From JAEUIX01 sp964611125 (lineage in GTDB: Bacteria > Planctomycetota > Phycisphaerae > Phycisphaerales > UBA1924), in contig CAZSZO010000015.1 of assembly GCA_964611125.1 (NCBI GenBank), positions 1 through 64,000 on the forward strand: a stretch of DNA of 64,000 bases, in the 5' to 3' direction. Each line of letters opens with the position of its first letter. The first letter of the stretch is position 1. The position numbers and the translations under genes are program-made. The notes below the pieces were generated by a model. It saw only the letters and a list, made by a program, of their open reading frames with translations, was not told where the DNA came from and ran no database searches. Shown in pieces: positions 8,789 to 18,117 of this stretch.

Positions 8789-9970
8789 CTACCGCGTCGC
8801 CACGATCGCGATGATCACGCCCACGACGATCACCACGCCCGCGATCAGCAGCGCGATCTTGCGCCAGGAATAGGGCCGGTCGCCTGTGACCCGTCCGGTG
8901 CGGCCGTTGATCACAAACCGGTAGGTCTTGTCGCCGTAGCGGTACGCGGCGATCCACACCGGGAGCAGCACATGCTTGAACGTGATCTCGCTGTAATGCG
9001 GGTTCATGGAATCGATCCGCTGGTGATCGCCGCCGATGTCGCCGCGGATGGTCGAGCGGATCGCCTCGGCCATCTTGACCTGGGCGATGGTGAAGCCCTC
9101 GCGCAGCTCGACTGAATAGCTCTCGGACTGGAACCCGGCGAGGAACTCATCTGAGTACGGAACCAGGGCCTTGAGGTCCCAGTCGCCCAGAGCGTCGATT
9201 GTGGCGGGCGGGAGGGAGCGGCTGGCCGCGACGACGACGTCGTCAAAGTCGTTTTCGACGCGCCCCGAAGCGTGGCTCCAGCGGGTGCGCGTGACGGTGC
9301 GGGTGCGGGTTTCGGTGCGGCCGTTGACGTTGACGGTGTAGCGCTCGGTGTCGGTGTAGTCGTCGCCGCGCTGGCCGGAGTATTCGGTGCGGACGAACGC
9401 GTCGAAGGTCCAGTGGGGGATGTAGAAGCCCGCGAGGCGGCCCCCAGCGCCGGCCTGGACGCTGGCGTACGTCTTGAGGTTGCTCGGGGCGAACCAGAGC
9501 GAGGCGAGCCAGCGGTGGAACGATTCGCGGGCTTTGTCGCTGGTCACGGCGAAGGGCAGGAGCGACCGCGGGCGGATGGCCTTTCGGCTCTCGCCGGTGG
9601 CGACCACCGGGGCCCCGCAGAAGGCGCAGGCCTGGCTGGTGACATTGGGCTTGAGGGGGGTGACGGCTGAGCACGACCGGCAGCGGACCACGATGCGATC
9701 GTCGGCGGGGGCGTCGTTCTGCAGGCGGGCGAGGGTGGCCTCGAAATCGAGCTCCTCGATGGGGGCCGCGGCGACGGTGATCGCGTTCACGCACCCGCAG
9801 TACTCGCACGTGAGCGTGGTCGAGCCCGGGGAGAACCGGAGCTTGGCGCCGCACTGGCCGCAGGGAAAATCACGCTGGCCGCCCGGGCCCGCCAGCGTGG
9901 TGGACTCCCCGCCGCGCGGCATGCTCGGCGGCGACGGATCGGCGGTTTCAGACGACGGTTCAGAAGACAT
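8789..9970 (-). CDS. zinc-ribbon protein with C-terminal membrane anchor
   Basis: 393 residues. The N-terminus holds two zinc ribbons: CGQCGAKL...CEYCG (about 37-60) and CRSCSAVTPL...CAFCG (about 97-120), as in proteins annotated 'TFIIB-type zinc ribbon-containing'. A large middle domain (WFAPSNLKTYASVQ...YIPHWTFDA) is characteristic of this bacterial family and has no known activity. A single hydrophobic helix (IALLIAGVVIVVGVIIAIV) ends the protein as a tail anchor. It starts 36 bases after the stop of the SPFH-GYF gene on the same strand, so the pair is very probably one operon. From memory, this pairing with SPFH proteins is recurrent, which suggests a membrane-microdomain function; that is inference. 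Confidence 0.75.
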   Translation of the reverse strand: MSSEPSSETADPSPPSMPRGGESTTLAGPGGQRDFPCGQCGAKLRFSPGSTTLTCEYCGCVNAITVAAAPIEELDFEATLARLQNDAPADDRIVVRCRSCSAVTPLKPNVTSQACAFCGAPVVATGESRKAIRPRSLLPFAVTSDKARESFHRWLASLWFAPSNLKTYASVQAGAGGRLAGFYIPHWTFDAFVRTEYSGQRGDDYTDTERYTVNVNGRTETRTRTVTRTRWSHASGRVENDFDDVVVAASRSLPPATIDALGDWDLKALVPYSDEFLAGFQSESYSVELREGFTIAQVKMAEAIRSTIRGDIGGDHQRIDSMNPHYSEITFKHVLLPVWIAAYRYGDKTYRFVINGRTGRVTGDRPYSWRKIALLIAGVVIVVGVIIAIVATR

Positions 9971-10006
9971 GGACGGGCCCTCCGTTGCGGCGGGTGCGTC
10001 GGCGAG

Positions 10007-11128
10007 TTAGCGGGGAAGGGGCGGCGGACCTGAGGCGGCGGAGGGGCCGGGGGCTGGGGGAATAGGGGGGGCCAGGAGCGCGGCGAGCTCGCTTATCTGG
10101 CCCGCGGGCGTCCACCCGCCCATGCCCTGCCGCCAGACGAGCGACTGGGCGGTGAACTGCCCTGACCGGGCCTGAGCCGCGAGCACGCCCAGCTCGAACG
10201 GCCCGGCCTGCTGGCCGTTCACGCCGACGAAGTACGCCGGGGGCGCGGGGAGCGGCGGGGGGCCGGCCGTGGCCGGCTGGGCCTGCATCGCCTGGCTCAT
10301 CTGCTGGGCCACGACGAAGCCCATGCCGACGCCTGCGCTCTGGCCGGCGCCTGGGTTCTTGGCTGCGGCTTCCATGGCGTTGGCGGCCTGGAACTGGGTG
10401 TAGGCGTGGAGGTTGCCGACGATGCCCATGCTAGAGCGCTTGTCGAGCGCCGCCTCGACCTCCGGCGGCAGGGAGATGTTCTCAACCAGCAGCTTGGTGA
10501 TGTCGAGGCCATAGCCCTCAAACTCCTCGCGCACCGTCGCGGCGATCAGGTCGCCCATCTCGCTGTAGTTGGCCGCGAGATCCAGCAGGGGGATCCTGCT
10601 CTCGCCCACGGCGTCGCTGAAGCGCGTGACGATGATGTTGCGGAGCTGCTCCATCACGCCTTCCACCGTGAAGTGGCCGCTCGTCCCGGCGATCTCGCGG
10701 ATGATCGCGGCGGGGTCCTTGACGCGCATCGCATAGGTCCCGAAGGCCCGCAACCGCACCGGGCCGAACTCCGGATCGCGGCGCATGATGGGGTTGGCGG
10801 TGCCCCACTTGAGATCGGTGAACTGGCGCGTCGCGACGAAATAGACCTCGGCCTTGAAGGGGCTCTCGAAACCGTACTTCCAGCCCATGAGCGTCGCGAG
10901 GATGGGCAGGTTCTGCGTCGAGAGGGTGTGCGTGCCGGGGGCGAAGACGTCGGCGATGCGGCCCTCGTTGACGAAGACCGCCGATTGCCCCTCGCGGACG
11001 ACCAGCTTGGCGCCGTGCTTGATCTCGTTGTTCATCCGCTCGAAGCGGTGCACCAGCGTGTTGCCGCTGTCATCCAGGAACTGGACGATGTCGATCAATT
11101 CACCGGTGAGTTTCTTCCAGAGATCCAT
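10007..11128 (-). CDS. SPFH-domain protein with C-terminal GYF_2 domain
   Basis: 373 residues; AGGAG is 6 bases before the ATG. Residues about 30-240 form an SPFH (stomatin/flotillin-like) domain of the 'virion core protein-like' branch: LVVREGQSAVFVNEGRIADVF, an RRDPEFGPVRLRAFGTYAMRV segment, and the helix YGLDITKLLVENISLPPEVEAALDKR. An Ala/Gln/Met-rich linker follows. Residues about 300-355 are a GYF_2 domain (FVGVNGQQAGPFELGVLAA...LVWRQGMGGW). No clear transmembrane helix is present, so it would sit peripherally at the membrane. The partner is likely the zinc-ribbon protein encoded immediately downstream. The cellular role is unknown. Confidence 0.85.
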   Translation of the reverse strand: MDLWKKLTGELIDIVQFLDDSGNTLVHRFERMNNEIKHGAKLVVREGQSAVFVNEGRIADVFAPGTHTLSTQNLPILATLMGWKYGFESPFKAEVYFVATRQFTDLKWGTANPIMRRDPEFGPVRLRAFGTYAMRVKDPAAIIREIAGTSGHFTVEGVMEQLRNIIVTRFSDAVGESRIPLLDLAANYSEMGDLIAATVREEFEGYGLDITKLLVENISLPPEVEAALDKRSSMGIVGNLHAYTQFQAANAMEAAAKNPGAGQSAGVGMGFVVAQQMSQAMQAQPATAGPPPLPAPPAYFVGVNGQQAGPFELGVLAAQARSGQFTAQSLVWRQGMGGWTPAGQISELAALLAPPIPPAPGPSAASGPPPLPR

Positions 11129-11269
11129 GGCGTTGCTCCTGACAAACGGGCGAACGGGCGATTCCCGGGGGAGTTGATCGGAGTTTAGCAGGAACGGTTT
11201 CGGGCAAGTCCCCCGCCCGCCATCCCCGACCCCGCGCCGCTCGCACTCTCAAATCCGCCTGCCCCCACG

Positions 11270-12703
11270 TCAGGCGGCGCCGATGGCCTTGAACGCCGCG
11301 AGCACGCGGTCGCGGGCGGCGCTGTGGTCGACGATGGGCTCGGGGTAATCGACAGTTGCGCGGAGCAGCCCGGGGAGGGTCGCCGGGTCGTGGATGGTCT
11401 CGCCCTCGATCGCCGCCAGCTCGGGAACGTACCGGCGGATGAACGCGCCATCGGGGTCGAAGCGGAGGCTCTGGGAGGTGGGGTTGAAGATCCGGAAGTA
11501 GGGCGCGGCGTCGGTGCCGGTCGAGGCCGACCACTGCCAGCCGCCGTTGTTCTGGGCCAGGTCGCCGTCGATGAGGCTGAGCATGAAGTGCTTCTCGCCC
11601 CGGCGCCAGTCGATGAACAGGTCCTTAGTGAGGAACATCGCCGCGATCATGCGCAGGCGGTTGTGCATCCAGCCGGTGGCCTTCAACTGGCGCATCGCGG
11701 CGTCGACGATGGGATAGCCGGTGCGTCCGTCGCACCAGGCGTCGAAGTGCGACTGATTGTCCGACCACTGGATGCGGTCGGCGGCCGGCTTGAAGCTCCG
11801 CCCCATGCTGACGCGCGGGAAGGCGACGATCACCTGCCGGTAGAACTCGCGCCAGATCACCTCGCTGATCCAGTGGGCCGGGCCCTCGCCGCCGCCATCG
11901 AGTCGTCCGCCGTTGGCCTCCGCCGCGGCCATCACGCACTGGCGGGGAGAGATGGCGCCGATCGCCAAATAGGGCGAGAGGCTGCTGGTGGCGTCCAAGG
12001 CCGGAAAGTCGCGCTCGGCCTTGTATGCCTTGATGCGATTGTTGGTGAATTCCCGGAGCCGGCGCAAGGCCTCCTGCTCCCCGGCGGGCCAGAGTGAGGA
12101 GGGAATCGTCGACTCGAACCCCGCCACCCGCTCGGGAACCGGCGAGGAGGGCGTCGCCAGGCGCGGGAGCTCGGGCTGCCTGGCGGCGTCAGGAACCAGC
12201 CTGATGCCGCCCTGCTCGGTCACCTGCTTGAACCAGGCGCGTTTGAACGGTGAAAACACCGTGTACGGTCCCCCGGTCCCGGTGCGCACCGAGCCCGGCG
12301 CCAGCACCACCTGATCGCAAAAGGTGAAGACCTTGGCGCCTTGGGCCTGGAGGGCCGCCCGGGTCGCCGCGTCGCGCTGAACTTCGTGTACGGGGTACTC
12401 GTCATTCCAGTACACCGCAGCGGCGTCGACTTCGCGGGCGACGCTGGCGACCAGTGCGGGGATCTCCGCCGCGCGGGCGGCGGGGCGGACGAGGAGGGGG
12501 ACGTTCAGCCGAGCGAGTGCGGCCTGAAGCTGGGTGAGGGTCCGGAGTGTGAACTCGACCTTGCAGGGGGCGTCGTCGTGGCGGCGCCAGTCCTCTGGTG
12601 AAATCACGTAGAGGCCGATCACGCCGGCGAGATCCGAGCAGGCGGCGTGGAGGGCGTGGTTATCGGCCGTGCGCAGGTCGGTGCGAAACCAGATCAGGTT
12701 CAT
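11270..12703 (-). CDS. phrB: deoxyribodipyrimidine photo-lyase (class I)
   Basis: 477 residues, the usual length for the family. The ATG at 12703 begins MNLIWFRTDLRTADNHAL, the canonical photolyase start; the upstream 49 codons of open frame lack any family similarity. The N-terminal alpha/beta antenna domain is followed by the FAD domain with signature stretches IWREFYRQVIVAFP, GYPIVDAAMRQL, GWMHNRLRMI and NNGGWQWSASTGTDAAPYFR, the last covering the core FAD and lesion-binding residues. It would repair UV cyclobutane pyrimidine dimers in the cytoplasm using blue light. The antenna cofactor cannot be determined. It is divergent from the response regulator, sharing a 217-bp intergenic region without an obvious promoter. 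Confidence 0.93.
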   Translation of the reverse strand: MNLIWFRTDLRTADNHALHAACSDLAGVIGLYVISPEDWRRHDDAPCKVEFTLRTLTQLQAALARLNVPLLVRPAARAAEIPALVASVAREVDAAAVYWNDEYPVHEVQRDAATRAALQAQGAKVFTFCDQVVLAPGSVRTGTGGPYTVFSPFKRAWFKQVTEQGGIRLVPDAARQPELPRLATPSSPVPERVAGFESTIPSSLWPAGEQEALRRLREFTNNRIKAYKAERDFPALDATSSLSPYLAIGAISPRQCVMAAAEANGGRLDGGGEGPAHWISEVIWREFYRQVIVAFPRVSMGRSFKPAADRIQWSDNQSHFDAWCDGRTGYPIVDAAMRQLKATGWMHNRLRMIAAMFLTKDLFIDWRRGEKHFMLSLIDGDLAQNNGGWQWSASTGTDAAPYFRIFNPTSQSLRFDPDGAFIRRYVPELAAIEGETIHDPATLPGLLRATVDYPEPIVDHSAARDRVLAAFKAIGAA

Positions 12704-12920
12704 GCGGACGTGAAGGTAGGGGGGGTGGAGACGCTGTCGCGAGGCTAGCGGCTCGGGAGGTCCAGATACCCGTGTGGCGCAAAACTGGCGCTTGACGGCG
12801 TGAAGCGAGCCTGCCGGGCTGACGATGCTGGGGCGGGATCGGACTCGCAAGGACCATCGCAGGCGGAGCGGCGACCAGGCGGTCGCGAACGGAAATCACT
12901 TGAAGAACCAGAAAGCCATC

Positions 12921-13346
12921 ATGGCGTCGGTGGTCTTGATCGTCGAGGATGAGCCGCACATCGCGGAGATGGTGGCCATGAAGCTCCAGCAAGGTGGGCT
13001 GCAGACTGCGGTAGCGCACGACGGCGCCGAGGCGCTGCTGCTGCTGGCGCGGATGACCTTCTCGCTGGTCGTGGCGGACGTAAACCTGCCGGGCATCTCG
13101 GGCGTGGAACTGGCCCGCCGCATGGCGGCGGATGAGCAGTGGCGGCGGGTCCCGGTGATCCTGGTGACCGGCTTCGGGCTGGGGCTTGAGCCCATCGCCT
13201 CAGACTGCCCTTCGGTGTGCGCGGTGCTGGCCAAGCCGTTCAGCCCGCGCGACCTGCTTCAGCGGGCGCTATCGGTGATATCGTCGCCACCGAGTCTCAG
13301 CGGGGGGCTGGGCGGGGGCCCCGGCGGGGCCTCGATCGCCGCATAG
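12921..13346 (+). CDS. single-domain response regulator (receiver only)
   Basis: 141 residues from the ATG at 12921 (MASVVLIVEDEPH). It contains a complete receiver domain: the acidic pocket E9/D10, the phosphoacceptor Asp53 in VVADVNLPG, Thr83 in ILVTGF and Lys105 in LAKPF. No output domain follows; the last 25 residues are Gly/Pro/Ser rich. CheY-like proteins of this sort pass a phosphoryl signal to a partner. No histidine kinase is encoded nearby, so the input is unknown. An upstream in-frame stretch to 12825 exists but lacks family similarity. Confidence 0.88.
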   Translation: MASVVLIVEDEPHIAEMVAMKLQQGGLQTAVAHDGAEALLLLARMTFSLVVADVNLPGISGVELARRMAADEQWRRVPVILVTGFGLGLEPIASDCPSVCAVLAKPFSPRDLLQRALSVISSPPSLSGGLGGGPGGASIAA

Positions 13347-13483
13347 GCCGATTTGGCGACATCCGCGAGCCCAAACTCCGATAACATTGGACAGTTCGCC
13401 TGGGTCCGGTGCGGGTGTGGCCTGCCGGGTCCGGGTGTTCAAGATGGGCGGGGAGCACCCGCGCCAGTCTGGGGAGACTACCC

Positions 13484-14635
13484 ATGATGATGACCAGGAA
13501 CTCGACGAAGATGAAGCGAAACGGGCTTTGGACGGCGCTCGCGGCGGGCGCGACGCTGCTGGCCGGCGGAACCGCGCTGGGCCAGGCCGGCGACCAGCTC
13601 ACCAAGGACGACGTGATCGCGGGCACGATGGACATCGCCTTCGAGACGCGGGTGAAGAAGGACTCCTCGGGGAACCTCGCCGAGGGCTCGGCGGCCCTCG
13701 GGGCCAAGGACAAGTACACCTTCAAGCTCGCGGCGGTGGAGACGCTGGAGTTTGCCGGCGAGATCACCCGCCAGCCGAACCTGTACAGCAAGCTGCTCCG
13801 CCAGCGGAAGCAGAACGCCGAGCTGTTCTACAGCGTCAACCTCACGGTGCGCAACCCCTCCGACCTCAAGCAGAGCAAGACGGTGGGCAAGTGGGTGGGC
13901 ACCGTGCCGGTGGATGAGAGCTCGGGCAAGTACGACCTGGCCGGCGGCAAGGCCAAGGAGAGCGCCCTGCGGGTGAAGGTCGACGCCATCGGCAAGGCCT
14001 CGGCGTTCGAATCGGGCTTCTCGGGGTTCCTGGTCGGCAAGTCCGACAAGAAGGACAACCTGGCCCAGTATCACTACAAGCGGCTCATCGGCGACAAGAC
14101 CGTTGAGTACACGATCAAGAAGAGCGACCCCATGCGGTTCGAGAACATCGAACTGGCCAAGGGCCCCGTCGAGACCTACCCGACGACGATCGTCAACGGC
14201 ACGCTGAACTACGACTACGAGACGGGCAACTACTTCGCCGACAACATCACCTTCAAGTACAACCTCAACGGCAAGGACGTCAGCGACGTGCTCACCGGCA
14301 CGATCAAGTGGGTCGAGGACCCCGCCCGCAAGACCAACGGCAAGGGCTACTACGAGTTCAACCTCCGCTTCAACGAGGACAAGAACAAGCCCGCCGCGGG
14401 CGAGGCCGCGGCGTTCGCCAAGATGAGCGACGAGGAGGCGTTCTTCGCCGTCGACAACACCCTGCCGACGCTGACGGGCAAGATCTCATACGTCGACACC
14501 ATCCCCGCGGGGAGCGAGACGCCGACCTCGAGCAAGGTGACGTACAACCTCAACGCCAACAAGCTGACCAAGCAGCAGGTGGTGAATTTCCTGAAGCTGT
14601 GGCTGGTGGCGGTGGGTCCGACCAACGACGAGTAA
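13484..14635 (+). CDS. hypothetical exported protein
   Basis: 383 residues. The start at 13484 has GGGGAG 7 bases upstream. A signal peptide (KRNGLWTALAAGATLLAGGTALGQA) is expected to be cleaved near GQA-GDQ. The mature part is rich in Lys, Asp and Tyr/Phe, with alternating beta-like strands (TLNYDYETGNYFADNITFKYN, KGYYEFNLRFNED), which suggests a beta-sheet domain outside the cytoplasm. I do not recognise the family. A strong hairpin 66 bases downstream probably ends the transcript. The bases between the stop and the hairpin contain no gene. Confidence 0.7.
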   Translation: MMMTRNSTKMKRNGLWTALAAGATLLAGGTALGQAGDQLTKDDVIAGTMDIAFETRVKKDSSGNLAEGSAALGAKDKYTFKLAAVETLEFAGEITRQPNLYSKLLRQRKQNAELFYSVNLTVRNPSDLKQSKTVGKWVGTVPVDESSGKYDLAGGKAKESALRVKVDAIGKASAFESGFSGFLVGKSDKKDNLAQYHYKRLIGDKTVEYTIKKSDPMRFENIELAKGPVETYPTTIVNGTLNYDYETGNYFADNITFKYNLNGKDVSDVLTGTIKWVEDPARKTNGKGYYEFNLRFNEDKNKPAAGEAAAFAKMSDEEAFFAVDNTLPTLTGKISYVDTIPAGSETPTSSKVTYNLNANKLTKQQVVNFLKLWLVAVGPTNDE

Positions 14636-14700
14636 GGCGATGAGTAAGGCCACGAGTGATACGGCCGGCGCCGGCTGATGGCGTCATCGATTGATACCCG

Positions 14701-14733
14701 AGCCCTCGCGGAGACGCGAGGGCTTTCGGCTTT
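14701..14733 (+). terminator. intrinsic terminator-like hairpin
   Basis: AGCCCTCGCG (14701-14710) and CGCGAGGGCT (14715-14724) make a perfect 10-bp stem capped by GAGA, a GNRA tetraloop, followed by TTCGGCTTT. The U-tract is imperfect, but the position after the exported-protein gene and before the oxidase gene fits a terminator. Confidence 0.65.
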
Positions 14734-14780
14734 CAGGGTCTGCTTCATCTCGCACGTTTGACGACATCTCTGGAGGCGTC

Positions 14781-16289
14781 ATGGCCCGTTCGCTGTTCTC
14801 GATCCTCAACGCCCGGTACGGCCCCAAGACCACGAGTGAAGAGCGGCGCGCCTTCCTGAAGGCGACGCTCGCGGCGTCGGCGGGGCTGCTGCTCTCCGGC
14901 CCGGCCTATGCGCTCGCTCAGCGGGCGGGTGTGGGCAAGGGCAAGCGCGTGGTGGTGGTCGGCGCGGGTTTCGCCGGGCTGGCGTGCGCCCATGAGCTCA
15001 ACGCACTGGGGTACGACGTCACGGTGGTCGAGGCCCGCGACCGCCTGGGCGGGCGGGTGCACTCCTTCAACGCCGCGATGGGGACTGAGTACATCAAGGG
15101 GCGCAATATCGAGGGCGGGGCGGAGCTCATCGGTTCCAACCACCCCGCGTGGGTGGCGTATGCGGACAAGTTCAAGCTCGAGTGGCTGGATGTGACCGAG
15201 GACGAAGGGGAGGTGCTCTTCCCCGTGTTCATCGACGGCAAGCCTCTGGAGGGCGAGGCCGGCGGCACGCTGTGGGAGGAGATGAAGGAAGCCCTCAAGG
15301 GGATGGACGCCCTGGCCGAGCCGGTGAACGCCGATGAGCCCTGGAAAACCCCTGACGCGGCGAAGCTTGATGCGAAGTCGGTCGCCCAGTGGGTGTCGGA
15401 GCAGTCGGTTTCGGACCTCTGCAAGCAGGGCATGCTGATCAACCAGGTGGCCGACAACGGCCAGGACCCGGCCCGGCAGTCGCTGCTGGGGCAGCTCTCG
15501 GCCGTCAAGGGCGGCGGCCTGGCGGACTTCTGGGACAAGAGCGAGGTCTACCGCTGTAAGGGCGGCAACCAGCAGCTGGCGCTGAAGCTCGCCGAGCCGC
15601 TGGGCAAGCGGGTGACGCTGGGCCTGCCGGTGACGTCGATCACGCTCAAGGGCGAAGTGGTGGTGGTCGCCTGCAAGGACGGGCGCACGATCGAGTGCGA
15701 CGATGTGGTGTTCACCGCCCCGCCCCCCACCTGGCGGAAGGTGGAGATGAACCCGGCCTTCCCGGCGGCGATGGCGCCGCAGATGGGTTTCAACGCCAAG
15801 TATCTCGCCCATGTCAAGAGCCGCTTCTGGGCCCAGGGCGAGAGCAAGCGGTCGCAGTACGCCCTCTCTAACGGGCTGATCAACATGACCTGGGACGCCA
15901 CCGACGCCCAGGGCGACGGCGAGGCCTGTCTGACGGGTTTCGCCGGCGGGCCGGCCGTGGAGAAGGCCATGGCCATGAGCAAGGCGGAGCGCGACAAGGC
16001 CTTCAGCGAGTCGTACGAGCAGTTCTACCCCGGTTTCGCGAAGGAACTGGTGCAGACGCGGTACATGGACTGGCCCAAGGACCCCTGGACGGGCGCGAGC
16101 TATTCGTTCCCGGCGCCGGGTCAGGTGACGACCGTCGGCCCGCTCTTGGCGCAGGCCCACATGAACGGCCGGCTGCACCTGGCCGGCGAGCACACGTGCT
16201 ACAAGTTCGTGGGCTACATGGAGGGGGGGCTCGATTCAGGCGTGCGGATCGCCAAGCGGCTCGCCAAGCGCGACGGGCTGAACGGTTGA
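14781..16289 (+). CDS. Tat-exported FAD-dependent amine oxidase
   Basis: 502 residues; the ATG at 14781 has GGAGG 4 bases upstream. A twin-arginine signal (ERRAFLKATLAASAG, Arg22-Arg23) precedes a flavin Rossmann motif VVVVGAGFAGLACAHEL (Gly61, Gly63, Gly66), then VVEARDRLGGRVHS. The C-terminal FAD-binding segment is GRLHLAGEHTCYKFVGYMEGGLDSG. These are hallmarks of the flavin monoamine oxidase/amino-oxidase family (MAO, polyamine and L-amino acid oxidases). Export as a folded flavoprotein through Tat is inferred from the signal. The amine substrate is unknown. No adjacent partner gene points to a pathway; Dps follows 52 bases later on the same strand. Confidence 0.85.
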   Translation: MARSLFSILNARYGPKTTSEERRAFLKATLAASAGLLLSGPAYALAQRAGVGKGKRVVVVGAGFAGLACAHELNALGYDVTVVEARDRLGGRVHSFNAAMGTEYIKGRNIEGGAELIGSNHPAWVAYADKFKLEWLDVTEDEGEVLFPVFIDGKPLEGEAGGTLWEEMKEALKGMDALAEPVNADEPWKTPDAAKLDAKSVAQWVSEQSVSDLCKQGMLINQVADNGQDPARQSLLGQLSAVKGGGLADFWDKSEVYRCKGGNQQLALKLAEPLGKRVTLGLPVTSITLKGEVVVVACKDGRTIECDDVVFTAPPPTWRKVEMNPAFPAAMAPQMGFNAKYLAHVKSRFWAQGESKRSQYALSNGLINMTWDATDAQGDGEACLTGFAGGPAVEKAMAMSKAERDKAFSESYEQFYPGFAKELVQTRYMDWPKDPWTGASYSFPAPGQVTTVGPLLAQAHMNGRLHLAGEHTCYKFVGYMEGGLDSGVRIAKRLAKRDGLNG

Positions 16290-16341
16290 GGCGCGCGGGC
16301 CGTAGGATCCGGTGAGGTTGAACACCACCGGAGAGACCCGC

Positions 16342-16836
16342 ATGCGCAAGACTCGACATGACGCCCCCGTCGGCCAGCGCCGCAAGGCGATCGCTCTGCT
16401 CAGCGCCCGCCTGGCGGACGCCATTGACCTGAACTTGCAGTGCAAGCACGCCCACTGGAACGTCCGCGGGCCCAACTTCATCGCCCTGCACGAACTGTTC
16501 GACAAGCTCGCCGACGAGGTCGAGGGGCACGTTGACACGCTGGCGGAGCGGATCGCGCAGCTCGGGGGCAGCCCGGACGGCCGGCTGGGGGCGGTGGCCA
16601 AGGCCAGTTCGCTGCCGGTGTACCCGGTCGAAGCCAGCGCCGGGCCGGAGCACATCGAGGCCTTGGCGATCGCGCTGGCCAGCTTCGGCGCCAAGGTGCG
16701 CAAGGACATTGACTCGGCGGCGAACATGGGCGATGCCGATTCAGCGGACATCTTCACCGAGATCAGCCGGGCGATCGACCAGTCGCTGTGGTTTGTGGAG
16801 GCCCACGAAGCCGTTGAGGACCGGGGCGAACAGTAG
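16342..16836 (+). CDS. dps: DNA starvation/stationary-phase protection protein Dps
   Basis: 164 residues, typical of Dps. The ATG at 16342 follows GGAGAG. The ferroxidase residues are in place: His38 in KHAHWNVRG, His50 in ALHELFD, and Asp65 and Glu69 in HVDTLAERIAQLGG. The protein should form a dodecamer that oxidises and stores iron with hydrogen peroxide and may bind DNA; its short basic N-terminus (MRKTRHDAPVGQRRK) fits DNA binding. No OxyR or Fur site was identified. Confidence 0.92.
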   Translation: MRKTRHDAPVGQRRKAIALLSARLADAIDLNLQCKHAHWNVRGPNFIALHELFDKLADEVEGHVDTLAERIAQLGGSPDGRLGAVAKASSLPVYPVEASAGPEHIEALAIALASFGAKVRKDIDSAANMGDADSADIFTEISRAIDQSLWFVEAHEAVEDRGEQ

Positions 16837-16897
16837 TTCGCCGTTTCGCCCTCACGGTGGGGCCTTGGGAGCCGACTAAAGGGTACGGAGACTCCGC

Positions 16898-18106
16898 ATG
16901 CGCACTGGCCCCCGCTTTGGTCCCCACGTTGGCGCCCGGTTGAGCCCCGGATTCAGCACCGGCCTCCTCGCACTCGTCGCTGCCGGGATGATCGCGGCCC
17001 CGGCTGGAGCCCAATCCCCCGGAGCAGGGGAGCCCAGCTTCCCCAAGGACACCGGCAAGCCCGGAAAGGAGAAGCCGGGCCCGGAGAAGTCACCAGCCAA
17101 GGAGCGGGTGCCCGGCGACACCACGGACGCTCGGGGCGGGTTGATCGATCTGCGGCCGCGCTTCGAGCGGGGCGGGCGGATCCGGTACGTGATGCGGATC
17201 AAGTCAGAGAACGATGTGGCGGTTCCGTCGCTGCTTCCCGGGCTTGATGAGCCGGAGCGTGCTCCGGTCCGGCCCCCAGTTGGGCCCGGTCAGCCCACTC
17301 CGCCGGGCCAGCCGGGCGAGCCCGCGAGCAAAGAAAAGCGGCAGAAGCAGGTGATCGCCCAGGAGATCGGCTTCGCCCTCCGCACCATTGAGACCACGCC
17401 CGAGGATGGCTCGACCGTTGAGATGGTCTATGAGCGGGTCAAGATCGATATCGACACGGGCGACTACCACCAGTCGTGGGACAGCGAACAGAAACGCGAC
17501 CCCGCGAGGCCCGGCGCCGATCAGCGGAATGACAGCGACCTGCTTGAGCCGATCTTTCGTGGGCTGGTGGGGACGAAGCTGACGATCCGCCTGGACGCTG
17601 CCGGCAACATCAAGAGCGTCGAAGGCGGCGGCGAGCTGGCTCTCCCTGGGATGCAGGGCCAGGCGGGCATCCCAATCGACCCCAAGTCGATCGGGTCGCT
17701 CTTTGGGCCGATCACCTCCGGCAAGTCGGGCAAGGGGCAGTATCGTGTCGGCGAGCGGTGGTCGAACGTCGACGATGTGAACACCGGGCCCATGGGCTCG
17801 TTCAGGATGCGCACTGAACACACGCTCCGCTCCGCCCGCGGCGGCGAGGCCGAGGTGCTGGTGAACGGCCGGATCGAGCCCGGGAGCGCGGCGGGGACGC
17901 CGGGCTCGCCCTTCCAGCTCAAGGACGCCCGGTATCAGGGCAAGTACGTGTGGGACTACGCCCGCGGCCAGCTCAAGAGCATGGAGACCGAGCAGGAGAC
18001 GAGCATCGACAGCACCTCGCCAGGCTCGAAGACCGACGGCTCAAGCATGAAATCCAAGACCCTGGTTCGGGTGGAGCGGCTGACCGGCGACCGCAAGCCC
18101 CGCTGA
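16898..18106 (+). CDS. hypothetical exported protein (DUF6263-like)
   Basis: 402 residues. An N-terminal signal (GFSTGLLALVAAGMIAAPAGAQS) is followed by a Pro/Gly/Lys-rich disordered linker (about 45-75). A beta-rich domain then begins IDLRPRFERGGRIRYVMRIKSEN. The pattern of a charged strand, TVEMVYERVKIDI, then LVGTKLTIRLDAAGNIKSVEGG and YRVGERWSN reminds me of DUF6263-type proteins, but I am not certain. A second disordered segment lies at about 105-150. It converges on the kinase gene with only 11 bases between stops. No function is known. Confidence 0.65.
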   Translation: MRTGPRFGPHVGARLSPGFSTGLLALVAAGMIAAPAGAQSPGAGEPSFPKDTGKPGKEKPGPEKSPAKERVPGDTTDARGGLIDLRPRFERGGRIRYVMRIKSENDVAVPSLLPGLDEPERAPVRPPVGPGQPTPPGQPGEPASKEKRQKQVIAQEIGFALRTIETTPEDGSTVEMVYERVKIDIDTGDYHQSWDSEQKRDPARPGADQRNDSDLLEPIFRGLVGTKLTIRLDAAGNIKSVEGGGELALPGMQGQAGIPIDPKSIGSLFGPITSGKSGKGQYRVGERWSNVDDVNTGPMGSFRMRTEHTLRSARGGEAEVLVNGRIEPGSAAGTPGSPFQLKDARYQGKYVWDYARGQLKSMETEQETSIDSTSPGSKTDGSSMKSKTLVRVERLTGDRKPR

Positions 18107-18117
18107 GGCTGGCGTAT

